Assembly: GCA_013368445.1 (NCBI GenBank) | Contig: JAACJO010000013.1 | Location: 1,054,001-1,118,000, forward strand | Direction of reading: 5' to 3' | Origin: Leucocoprinus leucothites | Lineage: Eukaryota; Basidiomycota; Agaricomycetes; Agaricales; Agaricaceae | DNA length: 64,000 nucleotides | Shown here: piece after piece, positions 10,315 through 22,533 of the stretch | Numbering within the stretch: position 1 is the stretch's first letter | How the letters are laid out: every line of letters begins with the position of its first letter | Notes under the pieces: generated by a model | Told to the model about the DNA's origin: nothing | Seen by the model: the letters and a program-made list of their open reading frames with translations, nothing else | Database searches by the model: none | Program-made: the position numbers and the translations under genes

Positions 10315-11483
10315 CTAGGTATGAGTGTACAAGGGCATGACAAAGAGACGGTAGGTGGTATCTTCTCCTTCCTTTTCCTTCCCCTTTCCTTTACTCGCTT
10401 CCGAGTCGACAGGATGCTGGATGAGTGTATTTCCCGACCAGCCTGGTGTGCTCTGGGTGTGAGAATTGGGATTTTTCTTCAGTCCACTAAGTCGCGTCGG
10501 GCCTCGCATGAGTACAGCCTCCATACACCGCGGGTTAAAGAAATGCTGGTGGAGAATCATAGGGTTAGTTCAAACATGTCTTAATGAACCTCATGATAAC
10601 GAACATGGTTCCAATTGCTTATGACAGCTGCTACATCCTTCGATTTGCCTTTCTTCATCTGTTGGCGAATCATATATGTACTTATGGAACCTGATGGTTT
10701 AATAGTTCAGGGTTGGCGGAAAAACGTGGAGCAACAAGTCATTTAGCTCTCACCTACGATAGGTACTATTGAGACGATGGGCAACCTGGCCCATTGTTCT
10801 TGCTGGTCTGTGAGCTGTCCTGCCGTCTTCACTTCCTCCAAGAATCTGGTCAATGCGAGGAGTTATCTCACGATTAGCATAACCTTCTCACATGCCACTA
10901 TCCGCAGTATTACTTACTTCAACCAATCTGATTCGGTAACGTCATGCAAAGCAAACGGATGTGGAGCGGTTTTTGAAGGCGGTGGCAGGGCAGGAAAACC
11001 GCGTGTCAGAAATTGCCCTGTGGCGATGAGAAAGGTGGGCTCGAAAGACGGATACTCCTGCTGGGGGGGTTGTCGGGAAAATGGCGCGGAAGGCGCCGTT
11101 GAGCTGGCGTAGGTGGCGTATGGGTGGCTGGAGGATGTCAGGTAGTTGGGATATGTTGGCTGGCTGGAATATGTGCTCGAGCCCGATGATTGAGGTTGAA
11201 TTGCCCGAGATTGACCGGGTGCCAAGCCACCCTTTTCGTTAACCGCTATGGTTGGGGTGGATACATCTTGTTCAATTTCCCCGTGGGTATAATCAGGGGG
11301 AGGATAATTGGGAGGTGGATCCAGCACGGAGTTGCTCGGTTCTGTGTTGGAGGCTGGCGATGATATTTGGGGGGAAGGAAACGCAGCCGGATCGGAGTTG
11401 TGCTCGTTATCGAGACCCGCCTCAGCGTTCAGGCCACTGCGGAAAGGATTGTGAGATTCAGCAGCTTTCGAGTCGACGATCAT
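10315..11483 (-). CDS. Unrecognised protein, tandem paralogue 2 (324 aa)
   Basis: Four exons: 11483-10918, 10845-10754, 10690-10605 and 10545-10315. They total 975 nt in phase. The N-terminal half is disordered and rich in Pro, Ser and Tyr (PPPNYPPPDY). The conserved core reads HPFALHDVTESDWLKFLEEV, a hydrophobic VSIVPIVG segment, MKKGKSKDVAAVISNWNH, then HFFNPRCMEAVLMRG. The C-terminus is charged (KGKGKEKEGED). Intron positions match the paralogue at 8970-9977. There is no signal peptide. A single weak hydrophobic segment could be a membrane anchor. Function unknown. Confidence 0.78.
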
Positions 11484-12071
11484 GTTGTATGCTGAAGGTC
11501 AGAGTCAAGGTGTTGAGTTTTGGAGCAATGGTTGGTTCTCCTTTTACAGTCGAAGCTGCACATCAGTGCTGTGCGGCTGCCGGTATCTTACTAAACGGAA
11601 TAAACAGTTGGTTTCGAAGAAGGGCTAGCACAGCCCTTTCACCGTGATCGATTTTGAGGCACTGCAGGCAAACATCTTACGGTTTATCAGGAGAAATTCA
11701 AATGAGTACAAGACTGCGCACTTCATCAGTGAGATTTGGAATCAGAGCGATTTTCTTGCAGTATGTTCAGGAGTGACACGAGAAGTCGATCGTCACAGTC
11801 CACGACGTTGAACCCAAAATAGAATGATCATTTGCGGAGTTTGAACCAATGAGGCATGTGTATGATCTTGTGGCGTAGAGTCCAGCGGCAGAAAGCTTGC
11901 ATAGAACGGTACCTAAGCCCTCTAACATACTTAACCATAGTCTAAAATTGATGCTGGGCCGAGCACAATAGGAACTCAGCACAAGTTTGAGAATAGGAGT
12001 ACAATTTCCCTCAGTCAATTACACAAGAGTTTTATAATACTTTACAACAATCGACACATATCAGCGAGTAT
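11484..12071. other. Intergenic, no supported gene
   Basis: A 0.59-kb gap holding the 5' side of paralogue 2 and the 3' side of the GH7 gene. No coding signal seen. Confidence 0.5.
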
Positions 12072-13753
12072 TTACAAGCACTGGCTGTACCAGTCGTTTT
12101 GCTTCTTGCAAGTAGAGCCAGAAGCGCAGGCAGTCGGGCCATTCCAGCCAATGCCACCGCTATAAGAGTGATGTCGGTTAGTAAATAGCGATCATTCACA
12201 ACGAACAAGCAAATTGCTCACCATTGACCCCACTTGGTCTGAGTAGCACCAGGAGCGCTAGTGGTGGTGGTGGAAGTGGTGGTAGTGGTAGTAGTAGTAG
12301 TAGTCGAAGAGCCACCAGAGCCGGAGCCGGTGTAGGTAGAACCGATATCGCCAAGGCGGATATTAGAGAAAGTGACAGAGGAGTCGGCCTCGGACACCTC
12401 AATGTCGGAGGGATCACCAGAGGAGGTGGAGCAAGTACCACGGGAAATACCAGGCTTGCTTGGGTCGGCATCGGTGGGGAAGTCGGAGTCGAGCCAGAGC
12501 ATGTTGACGGCATGGTCGTCCCAGACGGAAAGGACGAGAACCATACCACGAGCCATGGCAGCGCTCATGCCGGACATGCCACCCTTGGCCTGGAACTGCT
12601 TGGTATCCTCAAAGACATTCTTCTGCGCATCGCAGTATGCGCCAGTGACGGAGTCGTACGCGTCCATTCCAGGAACGTTAACTTTGGAGTTCTGGATGAC
12701 CTTGCCATCCTGAACGTAGAGGCGGCGGATCTCAGAGAGAGTACCGGTGGAAGAGTTGTTGTCGGTGATGAATTGAGTGACAACGGTGAACTTGCGCTTG
12801 GTGTCAACGGTCATGCCAGGGCCATAGAAGGATTTGTCACCCATACGGAATGAATTGAAGTCACAACCGTCAGGATCGCAAACGGTAGCATAGCGATCGT
12901 CGGTACCGCAAGAAGTACCTTCACAACGAGAGATACCGGTGCTGGTACAGGGATGGGGAGTGTAGGCGGTGGAGATGGAGTTGGCCTCCCAGACGTCCAA
13001 TTCGCTGCAGCAGGCACCCCAGCTACCGGTACCAGCGTTGGCATCACTGTCAGAGCCGCTCCAGCCCTCAACGTTAGCCTGATAGAAAAACGTGGTCAGC
13101 AATCGTCTCAGAGTAAAGAGACAAAAAACCGAAAAACTCACCTCGCCGTTGATGAATTTGATGTCACGAGGACACTGAGAGTCGCAGTAGCCAGTACCAT
13201 ACTTGGCACCAGCCTTGTTGCCGGGGTACGTGGACAGACCACCATCGGCAGCCATCTCAGAGAAGTAGAGGGCGCCGTTAAGACCGCAAGGGAGGTTGGA
13301 AACATCAACGTCAAAGGTGAACTCCTTGTTAAGGAGCTTGAAGATCTCGTAATGAGAGTCATCAGCCATCAAGTAAACACGCGAGCCGATATTGGTCCCC
13401 TGAGACTTGGTGACGAACTTGAGAGTAAGCGCGTTACCGCTGGTGGTGATACCATAAGTGCCAGAGTAATCAGCACCGTCGAGAGCGCAGTTGGAAGCGC
13501 AGCTCTTGGCATCGGTACAAATGCTAGTGTCCCAATCTTGACCAGAGTAGCAGTTGGCGTAACCGCTGGTGATGTGGAGCCAACGCCAGTTAGCGTCGAG
13601 GGTGACTTTACCGCTGGAGACGGTAGAGCAACCAGAGCTGGTGCACTTTTGCCAGGGGAGGGAAGGGTGGGTTTCGGCGGTGAGAGTGCCAGTCTGTTGA
13701 CCGAAAGCGACGGCGGCGTAGGAAAGGGCGAGGAGAGCGAGTTTGGGGAACAT
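12072..13753 (-). CDS. cel7: GH7 cellobiohydrolase I with C-terminal CBM1
   Basis: A secreted, retaining exo-glucanase that releases cellobiose from the reducing ends of cellulose chains. The signal peptide ([18 protein letters not shown]) precedes mature [12 protein letters not shown]. The catalytic triad lies in [14 protein letters not shown] (nucleophile Glu, Asp, acid/base Glu). Many cysteines match the family's disulfides. A Ser/Thr/Gly linker joins to a CBM1 ([15 protein letters not shown], ending in NDWYSQCL). There are two introns: a 63-nt intron at 13079-13141, and one near 12157-12222 that splits the first CBM1 cysteine. The mature mRNA encodes about 518 residues, the usual length for mushroom CBHI. 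Codon use is strongly C-biased, which leaves long open frames on the opposite strand. Confidence 0.97.
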
Positions 13754-13845
13754 GTTGTGGGAGACTGAGTAACTTTTGTTTTCCTGGTAAAGGATGTGGG
13801 GGTTGTCAGTCGAGCTGATACAGGACCTTTGTCGTTGCTGTTTGG

Positions 13846-13855
13846 GCTTTTATGG
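13846..13855 (-). promoter_or_regulatory. Candidate TATA box of the GH7 gene
   Basis: On the minus strand the sequence reads CCATAAAAGC, about 95 bases upstream of the GH7 start codon. The following leader is rich in C, T and A. This is a plausible core promoter for a strongly expressed cellulase, judged by position and motif alone. Confidence 0.45.
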
Positions 13856-13859
13856 CGAG

Positions 13860-14681
13860 GAAACGAGACAGGTACAAATGTCAAACGGAAAAATACCGGG
13901 CTCGTATACTGAATATTCAGCCTCTTGAGTTGTCAGGTCATAGGAATAATTATTTGTGCCGCGAGCGTTGAGTCGGTGAATAATTTCGATTCAGGGGATG
14001 GGAGACTCTTCGGATCGAAAGTTGAGGTCACCTCGCATCGAGGTATGACTTTTGCTGGGCAAGCGGCCATGAGGATGATAGTCAAGACAATCCGCACAAA
14101 GACCGTTGCATGTGACGATGGGAGACGGTAAAGTCAACATTGGGACGAGACGCGCGTCTTTCATAACATAGGGCCAAAATCAAAACTAGCGAGGTTTGCT
14201 CCACGAGAAAGGTTGATAGAACCCGTTGATGTTCTCGTTCACGCGTCGGCTATTATTGATCCCGTATGTTGAATGATAATGAGTTTGATCCTATTGTACC
14301 GTGATAATCAAAAGAACCTTTCGAGAAGGACGCTCGGAAAATAGACGGAGAGTAGTCGTGGTCATCAGATACGGCCGCTTTCTTGAAGTTGAAGGTAAAG
14401 AAAACCGGTTGAAGGCACATTCCAGAGTCAAGGAATTTCACCGCTCACACGTGACGGATTTCAGGGGAGCTTGATGGAGTTTTGCCTTCGGGGCCATAGG
14501 ACACCTTGGCAAGAGGCTTGGCGAAGGTGGGCATATTTGGGATACGAGGATGTCCTATCAAAGAAGATCTGTGGGGCCGGGGACACTCTAGCTTATTTTG
14601 CTCCAATGGAATCACAAAAATAGAGCCAAGATACATTTCAACGCGTTCCGTGAGATACAACAGCATACAAAGAGGGAAAAC
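13860..14681. other. GH7 upstream region, no supported gene
   Basis: About 0.8 kb between the GH7 promoter and the 3' end of the aldehyde dehydrogenase gene. Presumably holds cellulase control sites, but I identified none with confidence. Confidence 0.5.
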
Positions 14682-16718
14682 TCAGAAAATTGGGTATTTG
14701 CGGCCCTTAGGGTGGACGATAGTAGTCCTCTTGTCAGTAAAACTATCAACGTCAAACCTCCCGTAGCCGGAAGAACCTCTGCATACAGAAAGGGGGACGG
14801 ATCAGTCATGGATATACATGAGCATCACAGTGATCAGTGCGTACGTGAGACCAAGTAAGCCGTCAGTCGGCTCTAAATGGATGGTAATTCCGTTGATGTT
14901 CACAGTGCCTGAGGAGATTTGATAATGTCAGCAGGTGCAGATCAGAGTTCTGATCAAAATGCATGTGCACGAACCATATCGGAGTTGAGATGCGACATCT
15001 CGGGCTTTTGCTATATCAGAAGACCATACAGATGAGGTGAGGGAGAAGGTCGAGGCATTTGCGAGTTCAATGGCTTCTTCAGTTGTCTTGAAGGTTGCGA
15101 TGACCATGACTTAGCAGGCAAGTCAGAAGAATGAATAATAGTACCGAGATTCGTGTAACGTACCCGGCCCAAATGACTCTTCTTCCCACAATGGCATGCC
15201 AGGTTTGATGCCAGTGAGGATGTGAGGCTGAACGACGGCTTTATCTCTGGAGAGATCGCCTAATATAACCTGAGCACCAGCCTCTCGACTCTTCTTCAAG
15301 ACATCGACGACGCGTTCCGCGGACCGCTCAGAGAAAAGGGGGCCTAACTGGGAGCTAGCATCTGTAGACGTATCACCTGCTTTGAGAGTAGAAACAATAT
15401 CTTTGATCGAAGATATCAAAGTCTCTGCAACAGATTCATGAACAATGACACGTTCTGTGGACATGCAAACCTGATTGTGGCGGATGAGATCAGATTGAGA
15501 GTGAGATAGAAATTCATCTGATGAGTACCTGGCCTGAGTTTGCCATTGCACCAAAGGCGATTGCCCTGGCTGCTTCTTTGAGATCAGCATCTTCCAGAAC
15601 CTGATTATCCAGACGAGTAAGGTTGAGCAATGACAGCATGCATCCATTACGGCAACTTCTTTTACATACCACAGTGGGCGCTTTGCCTCCAAGTTCCAGA
15701 ACACAAGGCTTTAGTCCCTTGGCAGCTTCCATTGCAATGACCTTGCCCACCCGATCGCTTCCTGTAAACTAGTACATTGAACATTGGCAGGCGAAATGGC
15801 AGTGGATAATCAAAATGACATACATTGACATGGCGAATTTGGGGGTGGGCGATTATCTCTCCAACCAAGGCTGGAGTATTCGGTGCCGAAGTAGAGATGC
15901 AGTTGAGGACACCATTAGGCAAACCTGCCTCGTGGAAGATTTTGGCAATGATATAATGGATTCGTGGTGTGAGCTCTGAGCCTTTGAGAACTGCAGTATT
16001 ACCACAAAAGAGGCCGACAGCAATAGAGCGAACAGTTAGAGCGGCTGGTGCATTCCACGGCGCGATAGCAAATCTGTCAGTATCAATTAGTATGTTTTTA
16101 GTGAGCAAAATCTTGTGATACTACTCACATGACACCTTTCGCTCTACGATGAACATGAACTTGGGCGCCTGGAACTGAGGAGGAAGGGAAGAATTCTCCT
16201 CTGAGCTGACCCAAGTAAGACAGTTGTGCAAGAATGGTATGACTCGCAGCTTTTGCATCCAGGATGCCCCAGTAGGATGCAAATGCCACTTCCTCGCTGT
16301 AAGCTTCCTGCAAGAGCTTGCTGTACTTCTCGCTATTGAACAGCTCAGCAGCTTTGATGAAGATGTCGCGTCTGTCGACAAGGCGACTGGTCTCCCAATC
16401 CTTCAACGCCGTTGAAGCAGCGTCAATGGCATCATGACAATCCTGACTCGTTGCAGAGGCGGCTGTTCCGACCCGAACACCAGAATGTGGTTTATGAACA
16501 TCGAAGGTTTCGGAGTTGCTGGCTGGGCGCTCTTGACCATTGATGATGAGAGGGGTAAACGCTGGAGCAGATGAGCCCAATCTTGATGTTGATGAAAAGC
16601 TGCGATACTGCCGCTGCTTGTGCGTCAAAGATTGACCGGAAGGGATGAACAAGGGATGGATCAGCCTGCAGGAGGTTGTTAAGACCTGCCGTACTGGTGT
16701 GAACGGGACTTGAGCCAT
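14682..16718 (-). CDS. Aldehyde dehydrogenase (salicylaldehyde/aromatic type)
   Basis: An NAD(P)-dependent aldehyde dehydrogenase that oxidises aldehydes to acids. At least seven minus-strand exons join in phase. Key motifs are [11 protein letters not shown], cofactor-binding [19 protein letters not shown] with the general-base Glu, [11 protein letters not shown] with the catalytic Cys (an intron splits this region just before VCM), and EEESFGPV. The last exons carry VNINGITIH and SSGYGRFD, and the protein ends near KYPIF. The N-terminus ([19 protein letters not shown], then [14 protein letters not shown]) is basic and hydroxylated, like a mitochondrial presequence. The closest remembered relatives act on aromatic aldehydes, which would fit lignin breakdown; that is inference. 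Confidence 0.92.
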
Positions 16719-16985
16719 GACAGTGACTGAGAGAGTTGCAGAAGCGAAGCGAACTAGACGACTCCATTATATGCTTCGAAGAAAAGACGCCGAGCTAGTG
16801 GCAGATAACACGATGGCGTCAAGAACGGGTTGATACAGGGGCTAAATATCCAGAAATAGAATACACGTGATGTAACAGTACCCACGTGATGCAAAGAAGC
16901 ATTTGGTGCACAGACCATAATCCTGTCCACTTTTCTTGATCTTCCCCCCTTCTCCTCATCCCCGAACCCCTTCAAAAACTCCTTC
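16719..16985. promoter_or_regulatory. Divergent promoter between ALDH and SIN3
   Basis: A 267-nt gap separates two start codons pointing away from each other. It contains CACGTGA at 16864 and again at 16883, two copies of an E-box/PHO-like core. It may drive both genes. Confidence 0.5.
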
Positions 16986-19900
16986 ATGGATGCGCCAGAG
17001 AGCAGGCAGATGGATGTTGACGACGCTCCGCCAGTAGTACCAGAAGCCAGCTCAAGACGGCCACCTTCTCGCATAGGAACCCCCCGACACAATCCCGATA
17101 CACCTGGCCAACCTCCGGGCCCAGGAACTCGTCCAGAGACTGACAGTACCGTCTCTGCGCTGTTAGAGTCGAAATCTGCAAAAAACGTTGAGATTGGACG
17201 GCCATCTATGCTGCCGGTCGACGCAGTGCTTGGGTCTGCAGATCCACACCCTGCCACCTCGATGGCTGTCGATGACCCAGCCCCTGACCTACGGTCTGGT
17301 AGACAGTCTCCAATCGACCCTCAGAATTATTCTTCTATGGACCGACCTCTCAACGTCACGGACGCTCTCAGCTATCTTGACGCGGTCAAGGGCCAGTTCC
17401 ATGACCAGCCCGACGTCTATAACCACTTCCTGGATATTATGAAAGAGTTCAAGCACGAACTGTGAGTGTTTGTTTCGATTCCTTCAATTCTTGTGGCTTA
17501 CGCATTTGAAGCATTGATACACCTGGCGTTATCAAGCGTGTATCGCAGCTTTTTAACGGTCATTCACGCCTCATTCAGGGTTTCAATACCTTCCTCCCCG
17601 CCGGCTACCGTATTGTGTGCTCGACCGATGGCCACGACTCCAGTTATATAACCGTAACAACCCCCACTGGTATCACGATGCAAACTACGAACAACGGTCC
17701 CGGACGAGGGCCAATTCTATGGTCGGAACGGACCGCGTCTACCTCAGCTCCTGGTTCGTTCTTTGTCTGCACGATGTCACCTATTGTTCATACCTGATCA
17801 TGCATCCAGCTCTCCCCGACACCATCGCCCGACCTCCTTCTCCAGATCCCAATGACCCCCACAGTGAACCGGCCATTGAACCAGCCGTGCAGTACGTGCA
17901 GAAGATCAAGAGCCGATGTGACCCGGAGACGTACCGGCAGTTTTTGGATATCCTGTCACGCTATCATCATAAACCAGAGACGATCGACGAGGTATGGTTC
18001 TTAACTCAAATTATTAAAGGAAAAGTTGAATAAATGCCCACAGGAGGAAGTATCACGACAAATAGCATTGTTGTTTAAAGATGCCCCGGATCTGAGAGCA
18101 GACTTTCGTGTTTTCATGCCAGAGCAGAGTCGGCAGCTGCTTGATGAATCGCCACCTCGTGCTTCTCCTGCTCGTCGAATTGGAACCCCTTTGGGTGACG
18201 CACGAAACAAGCGGAAGCTTGAAGCTGTTGCAAATGCTGCTTCGTTACCGACCAAACGCAAGCGTAACAACGTGCCCGAGAAAGAAACCATGCCACCAAA
18301 GCCGGTACAAGTCGTTGCCGTTAGTGCCATGCCTTTATGACCTTTGGTATTATATGCTCATAGTGTTTGATAGCCCAAACCTCAAGCGAGTTCGGAGCGT
18401 ACTACTCTTGGCTACGGAAACAAGAATGTTGCAAGCACCTCCTCCCCTCACATAGCACATAATCAACTACCTCCTGCTACATCCCGACCTCCCGTCCCCG
18501 CCGATGAAACACACTTCTTTGAGCGGGTAAAGCGGGCTCTCGATAACCGTGACACATATAACGAATTCCTCAAGGTCATAAACCTTTTTACCCAAGATTA
18601 CATTGATACCGCTCGACTTGTGAAGGAATGCAAACATTTCCTTGGGGACGGAGATTTATACCGACAATTTAAAGACATTCTGGGTTGGGACGAGCTGAAG
18701 GAGCGGGAGTACTTGATGCCCGAGTTCCAGAACAACTGGACCAAGCCAACACCTGTGCAGCTGCCGAGCCGTGTGAGCCGAATAGATCCAAGCGTGAAGT
18801 ACGGCAGCTACCGTCGGTTGTCAAGCACTGTGAGTAGCCTCATCCAATCTCACGTTGTAAAACCTAAATCCGATCTTTATCACAGGAAGCAAATGTTCTT
18901 TGTTCAGGCAGAGATGAGATGTGTCGATCTGTCCTCAACGATGAGTGGGTATCACACCCAACTTGGTCGAGCGAAGATTCCGGCTTCATCGCACATAAGA
19001 AGAACATCTACGAGGAGGCACTTCACCGAAGCGAAGAAGAGCGACACGAATACGATTTCCACATAGAAGCCATCACACGGACCATTACTCTCCTTGAACC
19101 CTTACATAACAAAATTGCGCAGCTCAGTATCGAAGACCGTACAAACTTCAAGCTCAAGCCGCATATCGGCGGGTCATGGAAAGCTATCAATACTCGGGTG
19201 ATTAAGAAGATCTATGGTCGTGAGCTAGGGTTGGAGGTTATCAGTTCCATGCAGGATTTGCCTGTCCTCGCGATTCCTGTTGTCCTCAAACGTCTCAAGC
19301 AGAAGGAAGAAGAGTGGAAACGGTCACAGCGCGAGTGGAATAAAGTGTGGCGAGAAGTCGATGCACGAAATTATACCAAGAGCTTAGACCATCAAGCCAT
19401 CGTTTTCAAAACGAGCGACAAGAAGGCGATCACGACTAAATCTCTCGTTAGCCAGGTTGAAGGCGCTAGGGAGGAACAAATGGCTAAACGTGCGTCGTTG
19501 ATCGATCCTTTGTTCGCGAGGACACGACCACGGCATCAACTTGAATATGTCATTGATGATGTTCGAATTCTGCAAGACGCTCTCAAATTGACATTTTCGT
19601 TCCTGGACCGGACGCAAGGCCAGATTAATTTTGCCGAGCGCAAACGAATCGAAGGGTTCCTCCGTTCATTTATTCCATTATTCTTCATCATGGATCCTGT
19701 GTCTTTCAACTCGGCGTTTGTAGTACAAGAGACAAACGAGAGTGACGGAAGCGATGATGTCGTAGATGATGCAGAGGCTTCGAGTGTCGCGAGCAGCTCG
19801 AGAGGTGGGAGAGGAAGGAGAGGTGGTGGAAATAACATATCGAGTGGTGGTGGTGATTTGAGGAAAAAGCTGTTGAAGAGTGAGCAGGCGAAGAGTACAA

Positions 19901-21526
19901 GTAGGAAGACTCGTGCGCAGGAAGCGGCTGCGTCACCTGCTGGCTCGAGGTTTGCGTCACCGGTGCTTGAGAATGAGGATTCGGCGACGCAGGCTGCGGT
20001 TGCGAATAAGAGGAAGAGGAATATTTTCTTCACGAATACCACATTTTATACGCTGTTGCGACTGGTTGAGGTGAGTGGACCTTTTTTTGGCCCTGATTTT
20101 ATTGGCAGCGCAAGGCTAATATGTGATGGTGGTCATGATAGTTGCTGTACTCGCGGCTATACTTTTTCCGAGATCTTGCTGCCAAGCTCACACAAATGGC
20201 GCCGGACAAGCGATACCCGAGCAAAGAGGCAATTCAAGCGGGAATGGCGAATCAGGCATCAGACGCCATCGCGGGCTTTGGAGAGAGGGCTAAAAGTCCT
20301 GAGCATTTCTACGAGCTCATGTTAGTCTCGTGTGAGCGGCTTTTCGATAACGAGATCGAGCAACACGCGTTTGAGGATCAGATGCGGTATATGTTCGGGA
20401 CGAAGGTATGTCATTTACTTTATTCGAGAGTAATGACATGCTGAAATTGGACGTTAGGAGGCTTATAGGATCTTTACTGTGGACAAAGTCATTGGAGGTA
20501 TTATCAAGCAGGTGCAAGCTATCATCGCCGATTCGAGGAGTCAGGAATTGCTGGAAATCTTGAAGCGCGAGCGGAGTCTTGCGAACTTTACTTCTCAAGA
20601 TCAGATCAATAGTCGGAGAGGTGCTGAGAAGATCCTCGGACCGGACGAGAATCTCTTCCGGATTGACTGGGTGTGTATTTTTTCTCTAAGATTATGAATT
20701 GATCCCTGACTGTTTTTATCAGTTGTCGGATTCGAAGATGATGACAATACAGTTGATTGGCAAGGATGATTCTAGCTTCGATGATGCCGAAGTTTTGACC
20801 GGGCGCTGGCAAGCATATATCGATTCCTATGTTTCGGTTCGTATCGACTTTCACTTTAATTCTTCGATCGAAAATTCATGGAGGATGTAGAGCGAGAATA
20901 CCGCTGGTGTATCACATGCCCGAGTCAGATCCCCATATCTCCGCAGGTTGGTTCAATTGTTCGCCCTGCTTTATTACACGTCGCTGAGTACTTGAATCTA
21001 TAGAAATATACCTACGAAGGTCCGCGACACCCAGCCCGAAGTAATCACTCAAGACGGCCAAGAAATCAAAGTCTGTGTACGGACATACAGACTATTTTAC
21101 GTGCCCGAAAGGGAAGATTACCTGTGGAAGCTCAGGAGTAAGGCCGAGATGGAGGTGGTTGCCGTGAATTTGAAGAAGAGGAACACACTGAGGAAAAGTT
21201 GGTTGGAGAGGTCGAAGGCTATGCCTCCTCCGCTGTCACTGAAGAAGGAGAAGGAGAAGGAGAAGGAGAAAGAAAACGAGAAGGAAAACGAGAAAGAGGA
21301 TGTACCAGAGAAGGAAAAGGAAAAGGAACCCGTGGCTCCTCCAAGTGGTAGTCCCACTGACGGTTCGAGTACTGGTGCCGCTGATACCGGTAGTGTAGTT
21401 GCAGCTGAGGCGAGTGTGGCAGAGGTTGCACCACCTACAGTTGAAGTTGAGAGTGAGCCGAGGGAGGAGGGTGAAGTCACGCCTGAAGCGAAGTCGATAC
21501 CTCCCGCAGCTGTTGAGGCTGCATAA
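16986..21526 (+). CDS. SIN3: SIN3 transcriptional co-repressor
   Basis: The scaffold of the Rpd3/Sin3 histone deacetylase complex in the nucleus. About ten introns. After a disordered Pro/Ser-rich start come three paired amphipathic helix domains: PAH1 ([20 protein letters not shown], then [12 protein letters not shown]), PAH2 ([20 protein letters not shown], then DFRVFMPEQ) and PAH3 ([20 protein letters not shown]). The HDAC-interaction region follows ([35 protein letters not shown]-like [15 protein letters not shown]), and then the C-terminal Sin3 region ([13 protein letters not shown]). The tail is a Lys/Glu repeat followed by an acidic Pro/Ala-rich end. A nuclear basic stretch ([16 protein letters not shown]) lies mid-protein. 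A class I HDAC gene lies in the same window at 49.5 kb. Confidence 0.95.
21241..21336 (+). repeat. Lys-Glu coding hexanucleotide repeat in SIN3
   Basis: Imperfect repeats of AAGGAG/AAGGAA/AACGAG encode alternating KEKEKE and NEKE residues near the SIN3 C-terminus. Slippage at such sites can change length without breaking frame. Confidence 0.85.
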
Positions 21527-22533
21527 GGATTCGTCTTACTATTCAATGATTGGCACTTGTTCTTCTATTGATACATGTAGAACCTATAGTAATATGTTTG
21601 TAGTTTTAGTGGTTCCTTTTGGTATACCTGGGCTTGAGAATTCACTAGCGACATTAACGCCACCACAGCCTGATTTTTTCTTGAGGCCTGGCTTATAAGC
21701 CGACGTGTCGAGGATGGCCTTGTTGATAAGAGATATCCTCTGGGAGGGTTTTCAGGGAAGGTTTTTCGTATTGTCTACTAGGGCTCAGGATGCCTCCGAA
21801 CATTGATTCGACTCGCGGTCGTCAGCTGATTATTCTGTGGAGATTGATATTTACTGGCTTAATCAACTTTCCGTGGCCCTTCGTGGAAGTTTGGATGCGA
21901 ACGCACGATTCAGATAGCTCTTAATACAGGTGTTCATCTCCATAGTAGCAAGTGTGTATGAGTGCTGAAGATCAGTCCCGTTGAAGGGACTATCCGGCAG
22001 AACTGTCACCACACTGTTAAAACTCAGATTAATAACACAGCGTAACACAGAGTCCATGCACTGAGGAAGCTCGAGAAACTCATCCCTGAGTTCCTTGGAC
22101 ACACAATCATACTACATCGGGAATGTCTATTTTTAGTTCAGCATACAAACTCGATGCGGCTAAGTGTAACGATGAAAACAAAATGCTGCAAGCCCTGATC
22201 TGCACTGATGGACATGATAATGCGAGTCATGGCCCATGAATGCACCTCGTCACACAGGGTCGCTGGATTCAAATGGATTCGTCAGCTTCCATGGCCCGGA
22301 CACATTCTAGACAATGGCTTCTTTCGCTCTGCCAACGTGGTAGCTAGACTCGCGAAATAAAAATGCAGTGCTTCTCGGGTTCTATTGTGACAGGTGCCTA
22401 GTCATTGACAGTGTGCATTCCACGGTCACCTTTGCGTATATAATCACTTCGACTTTTCCAACTCGACAAGACATTCCTCAGCTCAGCCTACTACTTCTTT
22501 TATCGACAGCTTCAACGTCGTACACCTCTCTTC
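21527..22533. other. Intergenic, no supported gene
   Basis: About 1 kb. A short minus-strand open stretch at 21863-22102 has no recognisable feature. The last 100 bases (TGCGTATATAATCAC near 22435) contain a good TATA-like site for the next gene. Confidence 0.5.

Noticed and set aside
12953..13768. Plus-strand 271-codon open frame in the GH7 region
   Set aside because: It is a shadow of the GH7 coding sequence on the minus strand; no domain or signal peptide.
21863..22102. 79-codon minus-strand open frame after SIN3
   Set aside because: No recognisable motif and no plausible promoter or intron signals.
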